From NCBI RefSeq assembly GCF_002858765.1, contig NZ_PJRP01000001.1, forward strand, positions 276,742 through 340,741: 64,000 nt of DNA, written 5' to 3'. How positions within the stretch are numbered: the first letter of the stretch is position 1; each line of letters opens with the position of its first letter. Shown one piece after another: positions 39,475-49,059 of this stretch. The notes under the pieces are model-generated. The model was not told the origin of the DNA. It did no database searches and worked only from the letters and a program-made list of their open reading frames with translations. This stretch comes from Cupriavidus pauculus (lineage in GTDB: Bacteria > Pseudomonadota > Gammaproteobacteria > Burkholderiales > Burkholderiaceae). The translations under genes and the position numbers were made by a program.

Positions 39475-39843
39475 ATGAAAGCCCTACTCACAACGACCGT
39501 CTTTACGCTGAGCCCCGGCGAAGTCGCCCCGCTGTCGGTGCATGCCGCCCAGCGCCTGTTTGTGGAAGATGCCAAAGGCGTCGATGTATGGGTGACCCGC
39601 GAGAATGATTCCGAGGATTACTGGCTGCGCTGCGGCGGAAGCCTGCTGTTGCGTCGCGGCGACGAGATCGTGCTCAGCGTCGACCCGCGCGCCACGGGCC
39701 CGGTGCGGCTGGCGCTGATCGCCGAGGCACGGCGTCCGGCGCTGACCGTCGCCGACCTGCCGCACCTGGTGTTCCGCGCCGCGCGCCGGTTGGTTCGAGG
39801 TACGGAATGGACGCCGGGGCAGGACAAGATCCACGCCTCATGA
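39475..39843 (+). CDS. DUF2917 domain protein
   Basis: 122 residues. The region FTLSPGEVAPLSVHAAQRLFVEDAKGVDVWVTRE... LLLRRGDEIVLS matches the short beta-rich DUF2917 family. No signal peptide or membrane segment. Function unknown; its pairing with a divergent LysR regulator suggests induction by that regulator. A hairpin with a T4 run follows. Confidence 0.85.
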   Translation: MKALLTTTVFTLSPGEVAPLSVHAAQRLFVEDAKGVDVWVTRENDSEDYWLRCGGSLLLRRGDEIVLSVDPRATGPVRLALIAEARRPALTVADLPHLVFRAARRLVRGTEWTPGQDKIHAS

Positions 39844-39904
39844 TCCCGAGGCGCGGCGGCTGAGGCTGGTATGGCCGCCGCCCGACGAAAAATGACCTGA
39901 AACT

Positions 39905-39938
39905 GGGCCGGGCTGCCTCAGCGCAGACCGGCCCTTTT
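39905..39938 (+). terminator. Terminator after the DUF2917 gene
   Basis: GGGCCGG (39905-39911) pairs with CCGGCCC (39928-39934) around a 16-base loop, followed by TTTT. It lies between the DUF2917 gene and lipB. Confidence 0.65.
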
Positions 39939-39954
39939 CGTTACACTCTCGGGC

Positions 39955-40674
39955 ATGCATCCGATCCAAGTCATCGATCAGGGCCGCCAGCCGTACGAGC
40001 CCTGTTTCGACGCAATGCGGGCATTCACCGCCGCCCGCACGCCCGAGACGCCCGACCAGATCTGGCTGGTCGAGCACCCGCCGGTCTACACGCTCGGGCA
40101 GGCCGGAGACCCCGCACACCTGCTGGCCCCCGACGACGTGATTCCGGTCGTGAAGATCGATCGTGGCGGCCAGATCACTTACCACGGTCCGGGCCAGGTC
40201 GTGGCCTATCTGCTGCTCGATTTGCGCCGCCGGCACCTCATGGTGCGCGAGCTTGTGACCGACATCGAGCAGGCGGTACTGGACACGCTCGCGGCGTATA
40301 ATCTCGCAGCCGAACGCAAGCCCGGGGCGCCCGGCATCTATCTGTCCGATGGTCCGCACCAGGGCGCCAAGATTGCCGCGCTCGGCCTCAAGATCCGCAA
40401 CGGCTGCAGCTACCACGGTGTCAGCCTGAACGTGCAGATGGACCTGAACCCGTTCCTGCGCATCAACCCCTGCGGCTATGCCGGACTGGAAACAGTCGAC
40501 ATGGCCACTGCGGGCGCCACCTTCGCGGCGGCGCACGATGCCGGCCCGTCGCCCGTTACCGCGGCACAACAACCCGCAATCGCACAACGCCTGGCGGCGG
40601 CCCTGTGCGAGGTCCTGACCGCGCGCGAGGCGTGCACCCAGGCCCACGGGAATGCCGCTGCCGAGGCTGCCTGA
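39955..40674 (+). CDS. lipB: Octanoyl-[ACP]:protein N-octanoyltransferase LipB
   Basis: 239 residues. LipB transfers octanoyl groups from ACP to lipoyl domains. Seen are [16 protein letters not shown], the glycine-rich [30 protein letters not shown] and the [12 protein letters not shown] block with the catalytic cysteine. The C-terminus is somewhat long and Ala-rich. 66 bases before lipA, with which it forms the lipoate synthesis unit. Confidence 0.96.
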   Translation: MHPIQVIDQGRQPYEPCFDAMRAFTAARTPETPDQIWLVEHPPVYTLGQAGDPAHLLAPDDVIPVVKIDRGGQITYHGPGQVVAYLLLDLRRRHLMVRELVTDIEQAVLDTLAAYNLAAERKPGAPGIYLSDGPHQGAKIAALGLKIRNGCSYHGVSLNVQMDLNPFLRINPCGYAGLETVDMATAGATFAAAHDAGPSPVTAAQQPAIAQRLAAALCEVLTAREACTQAHGNAAAEAA

Positions 40675-40740
40675 ACCCGTGGCACGCCCGGCCCCGAATC
40701 AACGCCAAACATGCACGCGGCTGCGCGTGCGGAGAACAGT

Positions 40741-41730
40741 ATGAGCGACGCTCTGATCGCCACGTCCAGCGAAGCCCCGCAAACGCCTGAATACGACGCC
40801 ACCAAGAAGCAGAAGTCGGCCGAGAAGACCGCGCGCATCCCCATCAAGATCGTGCAGGCCGAAAAGCTCAAGAAGCCGGACTGGATCCGCGTCAAGGCCG
40901 CCACCGGCAACTCGCGCTTCTACGAGATCAAGGACATCCTGCGCGCGAACAACCTGGTCACCGTGTGCGAGGAAGCCAGCTGCCCGAACATCGGCGAATG
41001 CTTTGGCAAGGGCACGGCCACGTTCATGATCATGGGCGACAAGTGCACGCGCCGCTGCCCCTTCTGCGATGTGGGCCACGGCCGCCCGGACCCGCTCGAC
41101 GTCAACGAGCCCGGCAACCTGGCACGCACCATCGCCCAGCTCAAGCTGAACTACGTGGTGATTACCAGCGTGGACCGCGACGACCTGCGCGACGGCGGCG
41201 CGCAGCATTACGTGGACTGCATCTCGCAGACGCGCGAGCTGTCGCCGGCCACGCGCATCGAGGTGCTGGTGCCTGACTTCCGCGGGCGTTTGGACAAGGC
41301 GCTGGACATCCTGCAGGTATCGCCGCCTGACGTGATGAACCACAACATGGAAACGGTGCCGCGCCTGTACAAGCAGGCCCGCCCGGGCGCCGACTACGCG
41401 CACTCGCTGAAGCTGCTGCAGGAATTCAAGCGCCGCAACCCGAACGTGCCGACCAAGTCCGGCCTGATGGTGGGCCTGGGCGAGACCGACGAGGAAATCC
41501 TAGAAGTCATGCGCGACATGCGCGCGCACGACATCGATATGCTGACCATCGGCCAGTACCTGGCCCCGTCGAACCACCACCTGCCGGTGATGCGCTACGT
41601 GCATCCGGACACGTTCAAGATGTTCGAGGAAGAGGCCTACAAGATGGGCTTCACCCACGCCGCCGTCGGCGCCATGGTCCGCAGCTCGTACCACGCGGAC
41701 CAGCAGGCGCATCAGGCTGGGTTTGCTTGA
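40741..41730 (+). CDS. lipA: Lipoyl synthase LipA
   Basis: 329-residue radical-SAM enzyme inserting two sulphurs into the octanoyl chain. The auxiliary cluster cysteines C76, C81 and C87 ([12 protein letters not shown]) and the radical-SAM cluster C102, C106 and C109 (CTRRCPFC) are all present, as is the C-terminal RSSYHA. ATG 40741 has GGAG six bases upstream; an in-frame ATG ten codons earlier (40711) is less likely. Ends in a strong terminator. Confidence 0.97.
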   Translation: MSDALIATSSEAPQTPEYDATKKQKSAEKTARIPIKIVQAEKLKKPDWIRVKAATGNSRFYEIKDILRANNLVTVCEEASCPNIGECFGKGTATFMIMGDKCTRRCPFCDVGHGRPDPLDVNEPGNLARTIAQLKLNYVVITSVDRDDLRDGGAQHYVDCISQTRELSPATRIEVLVPDFRGRLDKALDILQVSPPDVMNHNMETVPRLYKQARPGADYAHSLKLLQEFKRRNPNVPTKSGLMVGLGETDEEILEVMRDMRAHDIDMLTIGQYLAPSNHHLPVMRYVHPDTFKMFEEEAYKMGFTHAAVGAMVRSSYHADQQAHQAGFA

Positions 41731-41756
41731 TCGCTGCGGCACCTTCGCGCTACCCC

Positions 41757-41791
41757 AAAACCGGCCAGGGCATCCTGGCCGGTTTTTTTTT
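41757..41791 (+). terminator. Rho-independent terminator of lipA
   Basis: CCGGCCAGG (41761-41769) pairs perfectly with CCTGGCCGG (41774-41782), extended by two A-T pairs, around the loop GCAT, followed by an unbroken T-run (41783-41791). Located 27 bases past the lipA stop. Confidence 0.95.
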
Positions 41792-42074
41792 CGTCTGGAT
41801 GTCTGCAGGTACCTTTCAAACGCCTTTCCCTTAGAGTGATTTTTTCTTAACTTTATCCCTCTTGTGGCGCCAACATCCGCCAAACGGTGCATAACTACCT
41901 AGGGTCTACCCCGAGTGCCGGGCGTTGCCATGTTTCGATATGATGAATTTATCGATAAATCGTTGATGAAATTCGATTGAGTCACATCGGGTTCATTGGC
42001 GAGCCATGTCGCGGTCCCTGTGGCGCCTACACTGCATGGATCGACGCCACGCCCCCAAACCAGCGAGCCCGCTC
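41792..42074 (+). other. Promoter region of the pyroglutamate operon
   Basis: About 280 bases without a gene. It is locally AT-rich near 41835-41860 and 41935-41985. It holds the perfect 14-base palindrome ATTTATCGATAAAT (41947-41960), flanked by GATGAATTT (41942-41950) and a near copy GATGAAATT at about 41965. No -35/-10 pair can be named with confidence. Confidence 0.4.
41947..41960. promoter_or_regulatory. Palindromic operator candidate upstream of pxpB
   Basis: Perfect palindrome ATTTATCGATAAAT, 115 bases before the chosen pxpB start and the strongest symmetric element in that gap. No regulator gene lies next to the operon, so the binding protein is unknown. Confidence 0.5.
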
Positions 42075-42725
42075 ATGCCTCAATGCACCGTTCACCGTCT
42101 GGCCGAACAGGCGCTGCTCTATAGCGTCGCGCCGCCTGCTTCGCTGGATGTACAGCGTCGCATCTGGGCCATGGCCGAGCGTGCGACCGACTGGCGTGGC
42201 GTGGTGGACGTGGTGCCGGGCATGAACAATCTCACGCTGACCTTCGACGACACGGCCGACGTGGTGGCGCTGGAGCGCAACCTGAAGCTCGCGTGGGCGT
42301 CGGGCGAGACGCGCAACACCACGGGCAAGCTCGTGGAGATTCCGGTGCGCTACGGCGGCGAGTTCGGTCCCGATATTGCCGATGTGGCCGCTCATACCGG
42401 CCTGACGCCGCAGGAAGTGGTGCGCCGCCATGCCGCCGGCGAATACGTGGTCTATTTCCTGGGCTTCCAGCCTGGCTTTGCCTATATGGGCGGCCTGGCG
42501 CCCGAACTGGCCACGCCGCGCCGCCGCGAGCCGCGCCTGGCGGTGCCGGCCGGTGCCGTGGGCATTGGCGGTGAGCAGACCGGCATCTATCCGGCCGTGC
42601 TGCCCGGTGGCTGGCAACTGATTGGCCACACCGACGCGCAGCTGTTCGTGGCGGATCGCGATCCGCCGTCGCTGTTCGCGCCCGGCGACACCGTGCGTTT
42701 CGTTGCTGAGGAGGTGCTGCTGTGA
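42075..42725 (+). CDS. pxpB: 5-oxoprolinase subunit PxpB
   Basis: 216 residues of the KipI/AHS1 family. PxpA, PxpB and PxpC together hydrolyse 5-oxoproline (pyroglutamate) to glutamate using ATP. The block YFLGFQPGFAYMGGLAPELATPRR and GAVGIGGEQTGIYP is typical. ATG 42075 was chosen because homology starts at CTVHRLAEQALL; in-frame starts at 42006 and 42036 are possible and no clear ribosome site settles it. The stop overlaps pxpC. Confidence 0.92.
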   Translation: MPQCTVHRLAEQALLYSVAPPASLDVQRRIWAMAERATDWRGVVDVVPGMNNLTLTFDDTADVVALERNLKLAWASGETRNTTGKLVEIPVRYGGEFGPDIADVAAHTGLTPQEVVRRHAAGEYVVYFLGFQPGFAYMGGLAPELATPRRREPRLAVPAGAVGIGGEQTGIYPAVLPGGWQLIGHTDAQLFVADRDPPSLFAPGDTVRFVAEEVLL

Positions 42726-43741
42726 TCGAGATCCTTCGACCCGGCGCGCAGGCGTCGGTGCAAGACCTGGGCCGTACCGGATTCCGCCGCTTTGGCGTGG
42801 GCCGCTCGGGTGCCGCCGACGGGCTGGCGCTGAAAGTGGGCAATCGCCTGCTGGGCAACGAACCGAACGCGGCGGCCATCGAGTTCACACTGGGCCGCGC
42901 GGCGCTGCGCTTCGACGCGGACATGCGCGTGGCGCTGACCGGGGCCGAGTGCAGCGCGAACCTGGATGGCGTGCCGGTCTGGTCGTGGCATGCGTTCGAC
43001 GTGCGACGTGGCGAAACGCTGACGCTGCCCGCGCCGCGCGGTGGCTCGCGCACCTACCTCTGCGTGGCCGGTGGCATCGACGTGCCGCTGGTGATGCATT
43101 CCCGCAGCACCGATCTCAAGTCCAGCTTCGGCGGTTTCGAGGGCCGTGTGCTGAAGGAAGGCGACCGGCTGCCCGTGGGCCACGCCGGTCTTGATGCCGA
43201 GCAGGACTGGGTGGGCGTGGCCGCGCCGGGCTGGGCGCTGCCGCTCAGGCGCGAAGGCAATGCGCTGGTGATCCGCATGCTGGCCGGCCCCGAATATCCC
43301 GATTTCGAGCCCGAATCCCAGATGGCGCTGTGGTCGTCAGACTGGTCGATCACGCCGCAGAGCAACCGCATGGGGCTGCGTTTGCAGGGCCCCGCGCTGG
43401 CACGCCGCGCCGACCGTTCTGGCGATCTGCTGTCGCACGGCGTGGTGCCGGGCGTGATGCAGGTGCCGCCGAACGGCCAGCCGATCGCGCTGATGAGCGA
43501 TGCGCAGACCACTGGCGGCTATCCGAAGATTGGCACCGTGATTGGCGCCGACCTGTGGCGCCTGGCCCAGGTGCCGCTGGGTGCCACGGTGCGCTTCCAG
43601 CAGGTCTCGGTCGAGGAGGCCACGGCCGCGCAGGCCGAGGTGGATCGCTACCTGCGCCAGATCGACCAGGCGCTGCGCTGGCAGGGCGAAGGCTTGCAGA
43701 TTGCCGCGCGCCGCCGCACGACTACACGATTCGTCGCATAA
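42722..43741 (+). CDS. pxpC: 5-oxoprolinase subunit PxpC
   Basis: 339 residues of the KipA/AHS2 (carboxyltransferase C/D) family, partner of PxpB. The N-terminal GAQASVQDLGRTGFRRFGVGRSGAAD and GVVPGVMQVPPNGQPIALMSDAQTTGGYP are the family blocks. GTG start at 42722 overlaps the pxpB stop (GTGA), implying coupled translation. Confidence 0.94.
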   Translation: MIEILRPGAQASVQDLGRTGFRRFGVGRSGAADGLALKVGNRLLGNEPNAAAIEFTLGRAALRFDADMRVALTGAECSANLDGVPVWSWHAFDVRRGETLTLPAPRGGSRTYLCVAGGIDVPLVMHSRSTDLKSSFGGFEGRVLKEGDRLPVGHAGLDAEQDWVGVAAPGWALPLRREGNALVIRMLAGPEYPDFEPESQMALWSSDWSITPQSNRMGLRLQGPALARRADRSGDLLSHGVVPGVMQVPPNGQPIALMSDAQTTGGYPKIGTVIGADLWRLAQVPLGATVRFQQVSVEEATAAQAEVDRYLRQIDQALRWQGEGLQIAARRRTTTRFVA

Positions 43742-43777
43742 CTCTTAAATCGTCCCCACACATCCGGAGAACGCCCC

Positions 43778-44518
43778 ATGCAAATCGACCTGAATGCCGA
43801 CCTTGGCGAAGGCTGCGGCAATGACGAAGCCCTGATCCAGCTGATCAGTTCCGCCAACGTGGCGTGCGGCTGGCACGCGGGCGATGCGGCGACGATGCTG
43901 CAGACCGTGAAGTGGGCGCTGGACAACAACGTGGCCATCGGCGCGCACCCGAGCTTTCCGGACCGCGAGAACTTCGGCCGTACCGAAATGCAGCGCGACC
44001 CCGAGGCGGTCTACGCCGACGTGCTGTACCAGATTGGCGCGCTCGATGCGATGGTGCGCGCCCAGGGCGGCCAACTGGCCCACGTGAAGCCGCACGGCGC
44101 GCTGTACAACATGGCCGTGCGCGACGCAAAGCTGTGCGACGCCATCATCCGCGCCGTGCGCGACTACGACTCCGACCTCGTCTTCTTCGGCCTGGCCAAC
44201 AGCCAGATGATCACCATGGCGCGCGATGTGGGCCTGCGCGTGAAGGAAGAAGTGTTCGCCGATCGCGGCTACAACCCCGACGGCACGCTGGTCAAGCGCG
44301 GCACGCCTGGCGCGTTGCATGACGACGAAGACGTTGCCCTCAACCAGACGCTCTCGATGATTCGCGACAAGCAGGTGCGCGCGATCGACGGCACCTGGGT
44401 ACCGATTCGCGCCGAAACCGTGTGTCTGCACGGTGACGGCGCTCACGCGCTTGCCTTTGCGCGCCGCATCCGGGAACGGCTCGGCGCTGAAGGCATCGCC
44501 ATCCGGGCCGGCGACTGA
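43778..44518 (+). CDS. pxpA: 5-oxoprolinase subunit PxpA
   Basis: 246-residue LamB/YcsF family protein, the third subunit of the ATP-dependent 5-oxoprolinase. Starts [42 protein letters not shown] and [12 protein letters not shown] are the metal and substrate motifs of the family. A CCGGAGA site lies seven bases before ATG 43778. 36 bases after pxpC. Confidence 0.96.
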   Translation: MQIDLNADLGEGCGNDEALIQLISSANVACGWHAGDAATMLQTVKWALDNNVAIGAHPSFPDRENFGRTEMQRDPEAVYADVLYQIGALDAMVRAQGGQLAHVKPHGALYNMAVRDAKLCDAIIRAVRDYDSDLVFFGLANSQMITMARDVGLRVKEEVFADRGYNPDGTLVKRGTPGALHDDEDVALNQTLSMIRDKQVRAIDGTWVPIRAETVCLHGDGAHALAFARRIRERLGAEGIAIRAGD

Positions 44519-44571
44519 CGGGTCCCCCCGGCAGGCGCAGGCTTTGCTTCACTCGTCATCAGGTGTTTCCC

Positions 44572-45312
44572 ATGGAATCGGCTGTCAATCTTTGGCCCCT
44601 GCTCGGGGTCGGTGTCATCATCCTCGGCTTCGTCCTGCGGTTCAATCCCATGATGGTGGTGGCGGCAGCCGCCGTTGTCACGGGATTGGCTGCGTCGATG
44701 CCGGTCGTGCAGATCTTCGCTGCCATCGGCACGGCCTTCGTCAAGGCGCGCAACCTGCCGTTGATCATCCTGCTGCCGCTGGCCGTCATCGGCTTGCTGG
44801 AACGCCACGGGCTGCGCGAACATGCGCAGGCGTGGATTTCGCGTATCGCATCGGCAACGGTCGGCCGCCTGCTGATCGTCTACCTGGCCGTGCGCGAGTT
44901 GACCGCCGCCGTGGGGCTGACCAGCCTGGGCGGCCATCCGCAGATGGTGCGTCCGCTGCTGGCCCCGATGGCCGAGGGCGCGGCGGAAACCCGCTTCGGT
45001 CACCTGCCCGAACCAGTGCGCCAGCGCGTGCTGGCTTTCTGTGCGGCCACCGATAACGTGGGCCTGTTCTTTGGCGAGGACATCTTCGTGGCGTTCGGTG
45101 CTATCGCGCTGATGCACACGTTCCTGCTGTCGTCGAACATCGACGTCGAGCCGCTGCACATTGCCGTCTGGGGTATCCCGACCGCGATCTGCGCCTTCCT
45201 GATTCACGCCGTGCGTCTGAAGCGCCTTGATGGCTGGCTGGCCCGCGAACTTGGCGGCAAGCAACCGGCCGGCACGTCCGCCACCGTCGCCGCTGCGGGC
45301 AAGGGGGAGTAA
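44572..45312 (+). CDS. DUF969 membrane protein, putative pyroglutamate transporter half
   Basis: 246 residues, about six hydrophobic helices, start MESAVNLWPLLGVGVIILG. DUF969 and DUF979 proteins are encoded in pairs, often with pcp or pxp genes, and are thought to form a two-part permease. The motif FCAATDNVGLFFGEDIFVAFGA is conserved-looking. An in-frame GTG three codons upstream (44563) is an alternative start. Transport of 5-oxoproline is inferred from the operon. Confidence 0.88.
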   Translation: MESAVNLWPLLGVGVIILGFVLRFNPMMVVAAAAVVTGLAASMPVVQIFAAIGTAFVKARNLPLIILLPLAVIGLLERHGLREHAQAWISRIASATVGRLLIVYLAVRELTAAVGLTSLGGHPQMVRPLLAPMAEGAAETRFGHLPEPVRQRVLAFCAATDNVGLFFGEDIFVAFGAIALMHTFLLSSNIDVEPLHIAVWGIPTAICAFLIHAVRLKRLDGWLARELGGKQPAGTSATVAAAGKGE

Positions 45313-45315
45313 GCG

Positions 45316-46266
45316 ATGATTATCTCGATCGAATATCTCTACTGGCTGGCCGGCTTTGTCCTGCTGATCACCGCGCTGATGACGTTCACGGACAAGACGC
45401 ATCCGCGTCGGCTGTCCACGGGCCTGTTCTGGCTGCTGTACGCGGTGATCTTCCTGATCGGCGACAAGATTCCGCCGGCCGTGGTGGGCGTGGGTGCCGT
45501 GGTGATGGCGCTGATCGCCGGGTTTGGCGGCGTGGGCCATGGCAAGCACGGCACGCTGCCTGAAGAGAAGCGCCGCGCCAGCGCCAAGCGCCTGGGCAAC
45601 AAGCTGTTCATTCCGGCGCTGCTGATTCCGCTGATCACGGTGCTGGGCACGGTGCTGTTCAAGGACGTCAAGATTGCCGGGCTGCCGCTGCTGGATCCGA
45701 AGAACGTCACGTTCGTGTCGCTGGGTGTCGGCTGCCTGGTCTCGCTGTTCGTGGTCTGCTGGCTGACGCGCGACACACCGGCGCAGAGCATGCGCGAATC
45801 GCGCCGCCTGATCGAGGCGCTGGGCTGGGCGCTGGTGCTGCCGCAGATGCTGGCGATGCTGGGCCTGGTGTTCGCCGATGCCGGCGTGGGCAAGGCCGTG
45901 GCGCACCTGACCACGTCGTACATCAACATGGACTTCAAGTTCGTGGCGGTGACGGTCTACTGCGTGGGCATGGCGCTGTTCACGGTCATTATGGGTAACG
46001 GCTTCGCCGCGTTCCCGGTGATGACGGGTGGTGTGGGCGTGCCGATCCTGGTGGGCGTGTTCCACGGGAACCCGGCCGTGATGGCGGCCATCGGCATGTT
46101 CTCGGGCTACTGCGGCACGCTGATGACGCCGATGGCGGCCAACTTCAACATCGTGCCGGCCGCGCTGCTGGAACTGGAAGACAAGAACGCCGTGATCCGC
46201 GCGCAGTTGCCTACCGCGTTCGGCATCCTGATCGCCAACATCTTCCTGCTGTATTTCCTGATGTAA
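45316..46266 (+). CDS. DUF979 membrane protein, putative pyroglutamate transporter half
   Basis: 316 residues with eight to nine predicted transmembrane helices, three bases after the DUF969 gene, with GGGGGAG as ribosome site. The blocks [22 protein letters not shown] and [26 protein letters not shown] are those of DUF979. Likely partner of the DUF969 protein in the inner membrane. The stop codon is part of the TAAGGAA that serves pcp. Confidence 0.88.
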   Translation: MIISIEYLYWLAGFVLLITALMTFTDKTHPRRLSTGLFWLLYAVIFLIGDKIPPAVVGVGAVVMALIAGFGGVGHGKHGTLPEEKRRASAKRLGNKLFIPALLIPLITVLGTVLFKDVKIAGLPLLDPKNVTFVSLGVGCLVSLFVVCWLTRDTPAQSMRESRRLIEALGWALVLPQMLAMLGLVFADAGVGKAVAHLTTSYINMDFKFVAVTVYCVGMALFTVIMGNGFAAFPVMTGGVGVPILVGVFHGNPAVMAAIGMFSGYCGTLMTPMAANFNIVPAALLELEDKNAVIRAQLPTAFGILIANIFLLYFLM

Positions 46267-46276
46267 GGAAACTGCC

Positions 46277-46942
46277 ATGTCCGTCCGTACCGTCCTGCTG
46301 ACCGGCTTCGAGCCGTTTGAACAAGAGCCGATCAATCCCTCGTGGGAGGCGGTGCGGGCGCTCGATGGCGCGCGCGTGGGCGACGCGGTGATCGTCGCGC
46401 GCCAGTTGCCGTGCGTGTTCGGCGACGCCATCGAGGCGATGGCGTCGCTCGTAGAAACTTTAAAACCGGATGTGGTGATTGCCGTCGGCCAGGCCGGCGG
46501 CCGCACCGAGATGTCGATCGAGCGCGTGGCGATCAATGTGGACGATGCCCGCATTGCCGACAACGCCGGAGCCCAGCCCATCGACAACACCATCGTGCCG
46601 GATGGCCCGGCCGCCTATTTTTCGACACTGCCGATCAAGGCCATCGTGCGCGACATGCGCGCAGCCGGCGTGCCGGCGATGGTGTCGCAAACGGCTGGCA
46701 CTTTCGTCTGCAACCATGTGTTCTATGGGCTGATGCATGCGCTGGCGCAACGCCAGGCAACGCCGACGCAGGCCACGCGTGGCGGCTTCATCCACATTCC
46801 CTACCTGCCCGAGCAGGCCGCCCGGCATCCGGGCGCGCCCAGCCTGGCGCTCGACACGCTGATCGCAGGCCTGCGCGTGGCAGTTACCACGTCGCTGTCG
46901 ACCGATACCGATATCCGCGAGCAGGGCGGCCAACTGCACTGA
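46277..46942 (+). CDS. pcp: Pyroglutamyl-peptidase I
   Basis: 221-residue cysteine peptidase (family C15) that removes N-terminal pyroglutamate from peptides. The catalytic glutamate ([15 protein letters not shown]), cysteine ([13 protein letters not shown]) and histidine ([12 protein letters not shown]) blocks are complete. Last gene of the operon: it releases 5-oxoproline, which PxpABC then converts to glutamate. Converges on the VanZ-like gene. Confidence 0.95.
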   Translation: MSVRTVLLTGFEPFEQEPINPSWEAVRALDGARVGDAVIVARQLPCVFGDAIEAMASLVETLKPDVVIAVGQAGGRTEMSIERVAINVDDARIADNAGAQPIDNTIVPDGPAAYFSTLPIKAIVRDMRAAGVPAMVSQTAGTFVCNHVFYGLMHALAQRQATPTQATRGGFIHIPYLPEQAARHPGAPSLALDTLIAGLRVAVTTSLSTDTDIREQGGQLH

Positions 46943-46976
46943 CGCGTCGCCAGCGGGCCACCAGCCCCCGGGGCGA

Positions 46977-48260
46977 CTACTTCGATTCCTGCCGGCCTTC
47001 CGTCGCTGCCGCCACGGCCCGTGCCGTGGCGCGCCGCTGGGCGCGCTTCTGCAGGCGCCGCCGCAGCGAAATCTGCTCAAAGCGCCAGACCACATAGAAG
47101 AAGGCCAGGAACGGCCATAGCCAGCCGAGCCATTGCGCGAGGCTGTTGAAGTGGACGAAGCGACCCATGCGCCAGCCTTGCTCCGAGATCCACGCGTACG
47201 GGTTCGGCGGCAGGATATTGGTGAGCACCACCAGGCCGATCAGCGATACGACCGCCAGCACGGTGCGCAGCCAGCGTGGCAGGCGCAGCAGCAATACCAG
47301 CACCAGCGAGCTGGTCAGCAGGGCGAAGCGTCCGCCTTCGGACAGCCAGTTGAACGCGTTGTCGTCGGGGAACTGCAACTCCGCGACGCCGGCCTTGATG
47401 ATCAGCGCAGCGGCCAGCAGGCCGGCCAGGATGCGCAGCATCGGCGCGGTACGCCGCATGGCCACCGACGCAAACAGGCCGGTGCCGATCCAGCTCGATG
47501 CCGTCACGATGGTTTCCAGCAGCAGCTGGTTCTGCAGGTCGTCGGGCCGCAGGTTGATGCTGTCCTGCCAGGCGATCAGCGCCGGGAAGTAAGCCTGCAC
47601 CCACACCATCGGCCACGAATCCGGGTCGGTCAGCCATTCGCGCACGATGCCGCCCATGCCGAACAGGTGCTCCTGCGGAAACACCTGCGCGAACGGCCAC
47701 AGCACGATCAGCACGATCGCAAAGCTGGCATGTGGCTCGAACCACGCCATGCGCAGGCGGGTCAGGTTGCCCCGGTCGATCAGCGCGCTCGTGAACGGCG
47801 CCACCACGGCGGCCCCCAGCAGCGCGCCCAGCGCGTTGGTGATCAGGTCGATGTTCGACGAGATCCGTGTGGGCAGCCACGTCTGCAGGGCTTCCATGAC
47901 CGACGACAGCATCGCGCCGGCCACCAGCGCAATCAGCGTGGCGCGTGCGCCCGATACGCGCGGATGCAGCGACAGCACCACCAGCGCGCCGAACGGACAG
48001 TAGCCCAGCACATTGGTGAGGAGGTCGAATTCGGTGATGTAGCGTGGCTTGGGGGCGGTCAGGAACGCGAACGGCGAGATGCCGTTGCTCATCCAGCCCG
48101 AAAACGGATACAGGCTGGCGTAGACCACCAGCAGCGTGAAGCAGATCAGCCCCACACGCGCCAGCGGCGAATGGCGTGGCAACCAGCCCTCAAGTTCCGG
48201 CTGCGGCGGGGCCTGTGGGGGCGTGGGGGGCGAAGGCGGCAGGGGCGTATCCGGTGCCAT
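46977..48260 (-). CDS. VanZ-like membrane protein
   Basis: 427 residues with about ten hydrophobic helices and a Pro-rich N-terminus. The segment after the first helix (NVLGYCPFGALVVL ... ALQTWLPTRISSNIDLITNALGALLGA) is the VanZ-like domain. The C-terminus is basic (RRRLQKRAQRRATARA). Cellular role unknown; a VanZ domain alone is no evidence for glycopeptide resistance. It lies 50 bases past the 3' neighbour and downstream of the Mla operon on the same strand. Confidence 0.82.
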   Translation of the reverse strand: MAPDTPLPPSPPTPPQAPPQPELEGWLPRHSPLARVGLICFTLLVVYASLYPFSGWMSNGISPFAFLTAPKPRYITEFDLLTNVLGYCPFGALVVLSLHPRVSGARATLIALVAGAMLSSVMEALQTWLPTRISSNIDLITNALGALLGAAVVAPFTSALIDRGNLTRLRMAWFEPHASFAIVLIVLWPFAQVFPQEHLFGMGGIVREWLTDPDSWPMVWVQAYFPALIAWQDSINLRPDDLQNQLLLETIVTASSWIGTGLFASVAMRRTAPMLRILAGLLAAALIIKAGVAELQFPDDNAFNWLSEGGRFALLTSSLVLVLLLRLPRWLRTVLAVVSLIGLVVLTNILPPNPYAWISEQGWRMGRFVHFNSLAQWLGWLWPFLAFFYVVWRFEQISLRRRLQKRAQRRATARAVAAATEGRQESK

Positions 48261-48310
48261 TGACTGCGTGAATCCTTACGGCCTGATTCGCACGATAGGC
48301 GCTCCGCGCC

Positions 48311-49018
48311 TCATTGGCGCGGGGGCGTGGACTTGGGCGTTTCATCGGGCGGCAGCGGCACCGCGTTGCGCCCGGGCGGGTTCACGCGCGGCAACTGTGC
48401 CGGGCTGGCTGCGGCGGCGGCTTCCAGCGGCAGCGTGGCCGTCCAGTCGAGGATGGCGGCGATGACCGCGTCGCTGCTGGCGGACAGCGCCTTCACGCCG
48501 CCGGCGCCGTCGGCGCTGGGCGCCGGCAGCTCGGCGACGAAGGTCTTCTGTCCGATCAGTGACTTGTGGAACACCGTGGCCCGCGCGCGCACCACGCCGC
48601 GGCTGCTGGTGGGCGAGTCGAAGACCTGCTCGAAGCCCAGCAGGTCCACCTTGATCGCGGGCACGCTGGTGTCGCCGTACCACGTCAGTTCGCCGCGCCC
48701 GGACACGGCGTCGCGCAGACGGTCGTCGAAGAGCCGCGTCGGGGCATCCACCCAGCGCTGCGTGGCGTATGCCTGCAGCCGCTGGGCCTGGGTGTACTGC
48801 AGCCGGTAATAGATGCCCCGGCCATCCATCCACGTGGGTCCATCGGTCTCGGCCACGCGCAGCTTGGGCAGGCGGGCGGGCGGCTGGGATGGCGCGGCGG
48901 CAAGGGGGCCCAGGTCGTAGGTCGTGCTGGGCTTGACGGGCGACAGCACGCTGCAGCCGGACAGGGCCGACAGCGCCATCAGCATGGCCAGCGAGGCAAG
49001 GGCGGAAGCGGTTCTCAT
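48311..49018 (-). CDS. PqiC-like lipoprotein of the Mla-type operon
   Basis: 235 residues. Signal peptide with lipobox LSGC (cysteine near residue 22), then an ABC-type transport auxiliary lipoprotein domain (TTYDLGPL, RGIYYRLQYTQAQRLQAYATQRWVDAP, LTWYGD). This family (PqiC/LptE-like, DUF330-related) accompanies MCE transporters and is predicted to sit at the outer membrane. ATG 49018 gives the signal sequence; ten upstream codons from 49048 are less likely. 41 bases after the MCE gene. Confidence 0.87.
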   Translation of the reverse strand: MRTASALASLAMLMALSALSGCSVLSPVKPSTTYDLGPLAAAPSQPPARLPKLRVAETDGPTWMDGRGIYYRLQYTQAQRLQAYATQRWVDAPTRLFDDRLRDAVSGRGELTWYGDTSVPAIKVDLLGFEQVFDSPTSSRGVVRARATVFHKSLIGQKTFVAELPAPSADGAGGVKALSASSDAVIAAILDWTATLPLEAAAAASPAQLPRVNPPGRNAVPLPPDETPKSTPPRQ

Positions 49019-49059
49019 GATGGATTCCCGACGGTGGATCTGACGCATGGCGTGGCGGC

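Noticed and set aside
46977..48260. Glycopeptide resistance gene from the VanZ-like domain
   Set aside because: VanZ-like domains are common in membrane proteins of unknown role; no van genes are near and the host is Gram-negative.
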